Assembly (NCBI GenBank): GCA_030152605.1
Contig: JASLJB010000306.1
Coordinates: forward strand, 1 to 12,366
Source of the DNA: Acinetobacter sp.
GTDB taxonomy: Bacteria > Pseudomonadota > Gammaproteobacteria > Pseudomonadales > Moraxellaceae
DNA length: 12,366 nt
Direction of reading: 5' to 3'
Below are positions 6,784-12,366 of the stretch, in pieces. The notes under the pieces were generated by a model. That model worked only from the letters and a program-made list of their open reading frames with translations, ran no database searches and had not been told where the DNA came from. The position numbers were made by a program, and so were the translations under genes. Each line of letters starts with the position of its first letter. The first letter of the stretch is position 1.

Positions 6784-7863
6784 TTAAGCATGGTTCTTTG
6801 CAAACTCATCCATGAATTTAACCAAGGCCTGAACCCCTTCTAGCGGTACAGCATTATAAATACTGGCACGCATCCCCCCGACTGAACGATGACCCGCAAG
6901 ATTCAGTAAATGTTGCTCTTTGGCTTGTGCCAAGAACAGTTTTTCCAAATCCGGATTGGCCAAGGTAAATGGGACGTTCATCATTGAACGGTTTGGCACG
7001 GCGATTGGGTTTTGATAAAAGTCGCTCGAATCAATATAACCATAAAGAAGTTTGGCTTTTTCTTGATTGACTTTATAAATCGCATCCACCCCACCCTGTT
7101 CGAGTAACCACTCAAACACCAAGCCAGATAAATACCATGCATAGGTCGCAGGGGTATTCACCATGGAATCCCCCTTGGCTTGAGCAGAATATTTCAACAA
7201 AGATGGAATTTCAGGTTTGGCTTGATCCAACAAATCATCACGCACGATGACTAAGGTTAATCCAGCTGGACCAATATTTTTTTGCGCGCCGGCATAAATC
7301 AAACCGAATTTACTCACGTCCAAAGGCGCAGATAAAATACTTGAAGATAGATCCGCCACCAAAGGCGCTGAGCTTTGTGGAATATGATTGAACTGCAAAC
7401 CACCAATGGTTTCGTTTTCAGCATAATGCACATAAGCAGCATCGGCAGACAATTGCCATTCTTGTTCAGGCTTGATCGCATGTTTGCCATCAATCATGGT
7501 TCCGGCTTCGACCACATGGATATCGCCATAACGCTGCGCTTCTTTTAAGGCTTTCTCAGACCAGATCCCGGTATGGATATAATCCGCCTTATTGTTTTTA
7601 CCCAATAGATTCAGTGGAATCGCAGAAAACTGTAATGATGCCCCACCTTGTAAGAACAACACTTTGTAATTTTCAGGGATATTCATCAGCTTACGCAGAT
7701 CTGCCTCAGCTTTTTCAGCCACAGCGACATAGTCCGCACTACGATGGCTCATTTCCATGATGGATAAGCCTTTACCTTGCCAATCCAACATATCGTGTTG
7801 TGCTTTTTCTAAAACGGCAGTAGGTAATGCAGCAGGACCAGCACAGAAATTATAAGCGCGCAT
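6784..7863 (-). CDS. serC: phosphoserine aminotransferase SerC
   Basis: This PLP enzyme converts 3-phosphohydroxypyruvate and glutamate to O-phosphoserine and 2-oxoglutarate in serine synthesis. It also acts on the equivalent step of pyridoxal phosphate synthesis in many gammaproteobacteria. The product is 359 residues, close to the 362 of E. coli. Diagnostic blocks are NFCAGPAALP (5-14), EMSHRS (37-42), FLQGGASLQF (70-79) and HYAENETIGG (147-155). Also present are AGAQKNIGPAG (191-201), with Lys195 as the PLP-binding lysine, and GHRSVGGMRAS (324-334). I chose the ATG at 7863 because AAGGG lies 8 bases upstream and MRAYNFCAGPAALP is the family N-terminus; the frame runs 14 codons further but that part is unlike the family. 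It is monocistronic here, with its own terminator. Confidence 0.97.
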   Translation of the reverse strand: MRAYNFCAGPAALPTAVLEKAQHDMLDWQGKGLSIMEMSHRSADYVAVAEKAEADLRKLMNIPENYKVLFLQGGASLQFSAIPLNLLGKNNKADYIHTGIWSEKALKEAQRYGDIHVVEAGTMIDGKHAIKPEQEWQLSADAAYVHYAENETIGGLQFNHIPQSSAPLVADLSSSILSAPLDVSKFGLIYAGAQKNIGPAGLTLVIVRDDLLDQAKPEIPSLLKYSAQAKGDSMVNTPATYAWYLSGLVFEWLLEQGGVDAIYKVNQEKAKLLYGYIDSSDFYQNPIAVPNRSMMNVPFTLANPDLEKLFLAQAKEQHLLNLAGHRSVGGMRASIYNAVPLEGVQALVKFMDEFAKNHA

Positions 7864-8101
7864 GATTTTTCCCTTGAAAGTAGTAAAACAAATGAAAGCA
7901 TGCATTTAAGCATAGATTTGCAAGCCTGACACGGCTTTTGGCAATCAATATTTCAATCTAATGAGTGATTTAGAACTAAGAAATCAATCACTACCCGCTC
8001 TGTGCAAGTGAGCTACAAAAATCAGCCATCACAGCGGCTTGAATCCAAGGATCTGACTTTAGCAAGATCCCCACATGAGTTTAGAGTATTTGATCTAAAT
8101 T

Positions 8102-8131
8102 TTGATTCTCAACACAAATCTATGCTATTGT
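8102..8131 (+). promoter_or_regulatory. probable sigma-70 promoter of the export operon
   Basis: TTGATT (8102-8107) and an extended -10, TGCTATTGT with hexamer TATTGT at 8126-8131, are 18 bases apart. Both hexamers match the consensus at four of six bases. The predicted start near 8138 leaves a leader of about 110 bases before the ATG at 8249. Confidence 0.45.
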
Positions 8132-8145
8132 TTCTCCAAGAGAAA
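8131..8145. promoter_or_regulatory. palindrome at the predicted transcription start (possible operator)
   Basis: TTTCTC-CAA-GAGAAA is a perfect 6-bp inverted repeat with a 3-base centre. It touches the -10 hexamer and covers the predicted +1, where a dimeric repressor would block initiation. No regulator gene is adjacent in the window, so any protein that binds it is unknown. Confidence 0.35.
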
Positions 8146-8248
8146 TTTTAAAATACTTGCACTTAAATAACTTATTGATTGCTTAACAATTTTTAAACCA
8201 ATTTGGTTGCTCAGTGCAGCATCGCCTTATTCAAGGATCTTCGAGAAA

Positions 8249-9775
8249 ATGCCTTTACCAGCCCACCCTCTTACGACCAAAGTTGTCTTCAATCAGTGGC
8301 TCTCGCGGCTCAGCAGCTTTCGCTTGTGTAGTATTGCCTTGTGCAGCATGACCGGGCTGATGTTCAGTCACACGGCCAGCGCCCAAGATTTAAGTTATGC
8401 CCAAGCCGAGCAACACCTACTCAGCGAATCCTATACCTCCCAAGCACATCATGCCCTGCAACAGGCCTCACAGCTTGAAGCGGATGCGGTCAAAGGTTTG
8501 GGACTGCCACGGATTGATCTCAACGTTCGCGCCTATGCCTTTCATAACAAGGTCGATGTACCGCTGGAAAATCTCAAAAATAATCTCGAAGACACCCTCA
8601 ATCAAAACGTCAATCAGCAAGTGGATGAGTGGCAGACCAATCAGAATATCCAACCGGATCTCACCGGCTCCTTAAAAGAAGGCCTCTACGGTGCGGTTCA
8701 AAATGGCGTCGGTCTGATCCCCAATAGCGCCAACATTACCCTCGAAGATCAGGTGGTCAAACCCACCGTGTCGTTGCTCATGCCGATCTATACCGGCGGT
8801 TTGACCAGCAGCGTCAAAGAAATGGCCAACATCAAGGCCGCACGCAGCCAACTGAATGAACAGCAACAACAAGATCTGCAACGCTTTGAATTGATCCAAA
8901 GTTATTTCAATGTGCAGCTACAACAAAAACTCCAAGATGCCAGCCGTTTTAATCTCAACTCGACCCAAGGCCACTATAACAATGCGCTCAAGCTTGAACA
9001 ACAAGGCATGATCAGCAAAGGCCAACGTATGCAGTTTGAGGTGGCACGCAATAACGCCGAACGCACCCTGCAAAACGTTAGCTCAAATTTACAATCCAGT
9101 ATTTTCCAGCTCAACAACCTCTTGCATCGCGATCAAGTCGCCAAGCTCAGCACGCCGTTATTTGTCAATACCACGCAAAGCCAAGCCTTAAATACCCTGC
9201 TGAAAAGCTATCAGGATGAATCTGCGCTGATCCGTAAATTGCAGATGGATATTCAGTTGGCCGGCGTTAACATCAAAGCCAAGAGCGCAGCCAAGAAACC
9301 GACCTTATTTGCCTTTGGTGAATACGGCTTGGACGAAAAAAACAACTGGATGGTCGGGGTAATGGCACGTTATAACCTGTTCTCCGGCATTGATAACAAT
9401 AAAAATATCCAAGCCGCCAAGCTGCAACAGCATGCCGCTGAGATGATGACAGAACGCGCCAAGCAAGAAGTTGAAAATATGATTTATAAATCATATAGCG
9501 AACTTAGCTCAGCGCAACATACCCATGAGTTATTGCAACGTAACCTTGGCGCCGCCAAAGAAAACTTACGCATCCAAGAACTGTCCTTTAAGGAAAGTAT
9601 GGGCACAGCAACGCAGGTGATTGATGCACAAAATATTTTAAATGGCTTAGAAAGTGAAATGGCGATCAATGCTTATCGCTATGTGATGTCTTTAGCTGCT
9701 TTGTTGCAAAGCCACGGTTCGATCGCGCAGTTCCAAAACTACGTCAATCAACCGAACACCCACTTTATTCGTTAA
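8249..9775 (+). CDS. TolC-family outer-membrane efflux channel
   Basis: The 508-residue precursor has a long N-terminus with a hydrophobic core (~27-40) and a clear signal-peptidase site HTASA/QD after Ala45. The mature part carries the repeated outer-membrane factor architecture. Long glutamine-rich helices (QLNEQQQQDLQRFELIQSYF) form the periplasmic coiled-coil tunnel, LLMPIYTGG and ARYNLFSGI mark the start of the strand/helix units, and ESMGTATQVIDAQNIL is the family C-terminal motif. It would give the exit duct for the adaptor and permeases encoded next. I chose ATG 8249, preceded by AAGGA 11 bases upstream; the frame extends to a TTG at 8207 with no ribosome binding site. It is the first gene of the operon, 19 bp from the next. 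Confidence 0.9.
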   Translation: MPLPAHPLTTKVVFNQWLSRLSSFRLCSIALCSMTGLMFSHTASAQDLSYAQAEQHLLSESYTSQAHHALQQASQLEADAVKGLGLPRIDLNVRAYAFHNKVDVPLENLKNNLEDTLNQNVNQQVDEWQTNQNIQPDLTGSLKEGLYGAVQNGVGLIPNSANITLEDQVVKPTVSLLMPIYTGGLTSSVKEMANIKAARSQLNEQQQQDLQRFELIQSYFNVQLQQKLQDASRFNLNSTQGHYNNALKLEQQGMISKGQRMQFEVARNNAERTLQNVSSNLQSSIFQLNNLLHRDQVAKLSTPLFVNTTQSQALNTLLKSYQDESALIRKLQMDIQLAGVNIKAKSAAKKPTLFAFGEYGLDEKNNWMVGVMARYNLFSGIDNNKNIQAAKLQQHAAEMMTERAKQEVENMIYKSYSELSSAQHTHELLQRNLGAAKENLRIQELSFKESMGTATQVIDAQNILNGLESEMAINAYRYVMSLAALLQSHGSIAQFQNYVNQPNTHFIR

Positions 9776-9794
9776 ATTTTGATAGGGCCACGTC

Positions 9795-11099
9795 ATGACA
9801 AATCAACATACAGATCAAAATAAGACGAACGCAGCTTCGACTGAACACAACGCTCCCCCACACGCCGATGCATCACAAAGCAGTAACACGCCTGCAGCAG
9901 CGCCGCAAAACACTGCAAACACTGCAAACACTGCAAACACTGCAAACACTGCAAACACTGCAAACACTGCAAACACTGCAAACACTGCAAACACTGCAAA
10001 CACTGCAAACACTGCATTAAATCAAGACAGTAGCGATCAGCAACCGCAGATGCAGACCCCGCCTCCAAATAACACCCCGCCGCCGAATCCGCCGAGTGAT
10101 GAGGATGGCCGCAAAAAATCCATCATTAAAATCATCCTGCTGATGCTGTTGATTTTACTGCTGTGCCTGATCGGTTATGGTTTATGGAAAGGCTATCAGC
10201 CTAAGGAACTTGAGATTCAAGGTCGGGTTGAAGCCGACACCATCCATATCAGTACCAAAGTACCGAGTCGTATCGATGAGATCTACGTCGAAGAAGGTCA
10301 AGCCGTGAAAAAGGGTCAGGCGCTGGTTCGTTTGCATAGCCCTGAAGTGCAGTCCAAGAAACAACAGGCCTATGCTGGCTTGCAAACCGCACTGGCCTTG
10401 CAGTCCACTGCGGATCGGGGTTCAGAACAAGAAAATATTGATGCGCTGTATGCCAACTGGCAAAGCGTAAAGGCCCAAGAACAATTTGCAGCAGCCACTT
10501 TGCGCCGTGGTTCCAACCTGTATAAAGAAGGTGTGATTTCACGTCAAAGTCGCGATGAAATGCAAGCCGCAGCAACCTCATCCAGCCAAATGGCAGAAGC
10601 CGCCTATCAACAATACGCCCGTGCCAAACGCGGCAGCACCTCGGAACAAAAATCCTCTGCGGATGCCCAAGTGGATATGGCGCGTGCTTCAGTCGCAGAA
10701 GTCAACGCACTCGAAGAAGAAACGCAACTCTTGGCACCGATCAGCGGTACCATCTCCAAAACCTATGGCAAAGTGTCTGAGCTGGTCTCAGCCGGTGTGC
10801 CTGTGGTGAGCTTGATCGATGATCAAAACCTTTGGGTCAGTCTTAATATTCGTGAAGATCAATATGCCGGGGTCTATCAAGCCAAAACCCTTGAGGGCTA
10901 TGTGCCTGCGTTAAACAAAAATATCAGTTTTAGTATCAAAAACATCGATGCTGAGGGTGAGTTCGCGACCATTAAAAATACCCGCCAAACTGGGGGCTAT
11001 GATATCCGCAGTTTCAAATTGCATTTGGTTCCGGTCGGCCATGTGGCTGAACTCAAATCTGGCATGAGTGTGCTGTTTAAAGTACGCGAGGACAAATAA
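9795..11099 (+). CDS. HlyD-family periplasmic adaptor (membrane fusion protein) with repeat-bearing cytoplasmic tail
   Basis: This 434-residue adaptor would join the inner-membrane permeases to the TolC-type channel. Order: a low-complexity cytoplasmic tail (1-105) rich in Asn, Thr, Ala, Gln and Pro, with TAN repeats at 40-75. Then RKK and one membrane segment (~108-129). Next come the first half of the lipoyl domain (RVEADTIHIS, SRIDEIYVEEGQAVKKGQAL), an alpha-helical hairpin (~185-305), the second lipoyl half (LLAPISGTISKTYG, 313-325) and a beta-barrel to the C-terminus. Domain order is like EmrA and YhiI. AGGG lies 7 bases before the ATG. The stop overlaps the next start as TAATG. Adaptors of this group usually have a far shorter N-terminal tail, so the first ~105 residues are the unusual part. 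Confidence 0.92.
   Translation: MTNQHTDQNKTNAASTEHNAPPHADASQSSNTPAAAPQNTANTANTANTANTANTANTANTANTANTANTANTALNQDSSDQQPQMQTPPPNNTPPPNPPSDEDGRKKSIIKIILLMLLILLLCLIGYGLWKGYQPKELEIQGRVEADTIHISTKVPSRIDEIYVEEGQAVKKGQALVRLHSPEVQSKKQQAYAGLQTALALQSTADRGSEQENIDALYANWQSVKAQEQFAAATLRRGSNLYKEGVISRQSRDEMQAAATSSSQMAEAAYQQYARAKRGSTSEQKSSADAQVDMARASVAEVNALEEETQLLAPISGTISKTYGKVSELVSAGVPVVSLIDDQNLWVSLNIREDQYAGVYQAKTLEGYVPALNKNISFSIKNIDAEGEFATIKNTRQTGGYDIRSFKLHLVPVGHVAELKSGMSVLFKVREDK
9912..10016 (+). repeat. 9-bp tandem repeat ACTGCAAAC, 11.7 copies, within the adaptor gene
   Basis: There are eleven exact copies of ACTGCAAAC (9912-10010) plus a truncated ACTGCA (10011-10016), with no mismatch among them. In frame it encodes (Thr-Ala-Asn)11-Thr-Ala in the tail ahead of the membrane segment. 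Because the unit is 9 bp, gain or loss of copies keeps the reading frame, so it can change tail length but not switch the gene off. The unit has no stop in any of the six frames, which creates long meaningless open frames on the other strand. Confidence 0.97.
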
Positions 11100-12253
11100 T
11101 GTGGTCAGGAATATGGCGTGAACTGCTTTATTTAGGCAAAAACAAATGGGATTTGATGTTGGTCACGCTGGTGCCGTTGCTCATCATCGTGATCTTCAGC
11201 AGTATGTTCTATCAAGGTAAGGCACAACATCTTCCCATCGCCATCGTCGATCAAGATCAAAGTCAGCTCAGTCGAAATATTGAAAAATTTCTGAGCCACG
11301 ATGAGGCACTCTCGATCGCGATGCGCACGCCGGATCTCAATCAGGTCGAGCATCGCCTCAATCAAAATAAGATTTGGGGCTATGTATTGATCCCCGATGG
11401 TGCCGAGCAGCGCTTGGTACAGGCCAAAGATGCACAGATCGCGGTGGTGTTTAACCAAAGTTATTTCAGTGTCGGCAATACCATCTCCTCTGCGATGATG
11501 GTCAGTAGCGCAAAAGCCATCGCCGACTATCTGGGGGATGAATATCTGGGCAATGCACTGCCCTATGTGGATATGCCGACCCCACATGTCAAAATTTCAA
11601 CCCTATATAACCCTGAACTCAGCTATGAGTTTTATTTACAACCCTTCGTGATTCCGGCAATTTTGCATTTATTGCTCTGCTGCTGCGTGGCGTTTTCAGT
11701 GGGTCAAGAATTTAAATTCCAAAAAGCACAGCAATGGGTCGATCAACATGGCGTATGGACAGCGCTCAGCTCCAAGATCATGGTCTATGTGCTGATCTTT
11801 AGCCTGTGGACTTGGTTATGGATGGCTTGGTTGGTCGGGGTTCGTGGTTGGTTTGTCGCAGGTCAGTTGTGGATCATCCTATTGGCGCAGGTATTGTTCT
11901 ATACCGCTTACGCACTGATGAGTGCCACTGTGGTCTTAGGCACACAAAACCTGTCCAAAACCTTTGGTATCATCGCGGTCTACGGCGGCTCCTCCTTGAG
12001 TTTTGCTGGCGTCACCCTGCCACTGAACAATGCCCCACAGTTTACTCAGATTTGGGCCAATATTATTCCCTATACCCCTTATGCCAAGTTACAAACCCAA
12101 CAATGGGTCATGGGCAGTCCAGTGTCGGTGTCGCTACAACCCTTGTTGGTGATCAGCCTATTTGTGCTGATCTTTGGCCTGATCAGTTTTTTCCTGCTGC
12201 GTAAAAACACTCACGCAGACGCACAGCAAGACAGCACACGAGGCAGCCCATGA
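11099..12253 (+). CDS. ABC-2-type transporter permease (YhhJ/YbhR-like)
   Basis: This 384-residue inner-membrane protein has the ABC-2 layout. There is one N-terminal membrane segment (~18-38), an extracytoplasmic domain (~40-180) starting with HLPIAIVDQDQSQLSRNI and ending STLYNPELSYEFYLQP. Further membrane segments lie at about 182-201, 227-247, 256-280, 287-306 and 346-368, followed by a short polar tail. The IAIVDQDQS and YNPELS motifs are typical of the YhhJ/YbhR/YbhS group, which pairs with HlyD-type adaptors and an ABC ATPase to move drugs or other substrates outward. GAGG lies 7 bases before the ATG. The start overlaps the adaptor stop (TAATG) and the stop overlaps the next start (ATGA), so the genes are probably translationally coupled. 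Substrate is not deducible. Confidence 0.9.
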   Translation: MWSGIWRELLYLGKNKWDLMLVTLVPLLIIVIFSSMFYQGKAQHLPIAIVDQDQSQLSRNIEKFLSHDEALSIAMRTPDLNQVEHRLNQNKIWGYVLIPDGAEQRLVQAKDAQIAVVFNQSYFSVGNTISSAMMVSSAKAIADYLGDEYLGNALPYVDMPTPHVKISTLYNPELSYEFYLQPFVIPAILHLLLCCCVAFSVGQEFKFQKAQQWVDQHGVWTALSSKIMVYVLIFSLWTWLWMAWLVGVRGWFVAGQLWIILLAQVLFYTAYALMSATVVLGTQNLSKTFGIIAVYGGSSLSFAGVTLPLNNAPQFTQIWANIIPYTPYAKLQTQQWVMGSPVSVSLQPLLVISLFVLIFGLISFFLLRKNTHADAQQDSTRGSP

Positions 12254-12366
12254 AGCTTTACTTTCAGTCTGTACTCAAAACATTTCAAGATATCGCTAAA
12301 GATAGTTCAATCCTGACCACCATGGTGCTGTCGGTATTCTTCTATAGTTTCTTCTATCCCACCGCA
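12250..12366 (+). CDS. second ABC-2-type permease, N-terminus only (cut by window edge)
   Basis: The frame is open for 39 codons to the window end. It begins MKLYFQSVLKTFQDIAKDSS and runs into a hydrophobic stretch, MVLSVFFYSFFYPTA, just as the first permease begins with a short amphipathic part and a membrane segment. Its ATG overlaps the previous stop (ATGA) and GAGG lies 6 bases upstream (12240-12243). Position, coupling and N-terminal pattern suggest the partner half of a permease heterodimer, but only the start is visible. Confidence 0.65.
   Translation, partial: MKLYFQSVLKTFQDIAKDSSILTTMVLSVFFYSFFYPTA

Larger units (their letters stand above)
7864..8248. other. divergent intergenic region between serC and the export operon
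   Basis: No gene is supported in these 385 bp. The space must hold the promoters of both flanking units. Besides the promoter and palindrome listed separately, two short hairpins are visible. AGTGATT / AATCACT (7964-7970, 7986-7992) has a 15-base loop, and GGATCT / AGATCC (8049-8054, 8065-8070) has a 10-base loop; neither is followed by a T-run. I could not pick a convincing serC promoter. Confidence 0.6.

Noticed and set aside
9793..10068. Minus-strand open frames of 65-91 codons with runs of Phe-Ala-Val or Leu-Gln-Cys across the tandem repeat
   Set aside because: The 9-bp unit has no stop in any of the six frames, so any frame through it stays open. These are artefacts of the repeat, antisense to the adaptor gene.

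Overview
The window looks like chromosomal DNA of an Acinetobacter-type gammaproteobacterium (Moraxellaceae). I infer this from the style of the SerC, LolD and YaiI-type proteins, from a lol/comEC/PilZ neighbourhood like that of Pseudomonas, and from coding sequence of middling GC broken by very AT-rich spacers. I could run no database search, so the genus is an inference. No tRNA, rRNA, CRISPR array, insertion sequence or prophage gene is visible.

Left part (1-4645) is housekeeping and envelope biology. The start of a comEC-type DNA-uptake channel gene runs off the left edge on the minus strand. Upstream of it, on the same strand and past a clear terminator, is the lipoprotein-release pair: a LolC/LolE-type permease gene overlapping lolD. 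Divergent from the permease gene, with only 24 bp between start codons, is a PilZ-domain gene. It ends tail-to-tail against an EamA/DMT-family transporter gene, which is followed upstream on the minus strand by a YaiI/YqxD (DUF188) gene.

Middle part (4646-6783): a 319-residue protein that I do not recognise stands alone on the plus strand and ends in a rho-independent terminator. About 540 bp of very AT-rich DNA (roughly a quarter GC in the lines counted) follows, then a 50-codon ORF for a probable single-span membrane peptide, then a strong bidirectional terminator shared with serC. This is the least explained stretch of the window.

Right part (6784-12366): serC (phosphoserine aminotransferase) on the minus strand is divergent, across a 385-bp spacer, from an export operon on the plus strand. 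That operon encodes a TolC-type outer-membrane channel, a HlyD-type periplasmic adaptor, an ABC-2-type permease and the start of a second one cut by the right edge. Spacing is tight (19 bp, then TAATG and ATGA overlaps), which points to one transcript and translational coupling. Together they would form an inner-to-outer-membrane efflux or secretion machine. No ATPase gene lies in the window. The adaptor carries an in-frame 9-bp tandem repeat of 11.7 copies, encoding (Thr-Ala-Asn)n in its cytoplasmic tail; this is the most distinctive sequence feature here.
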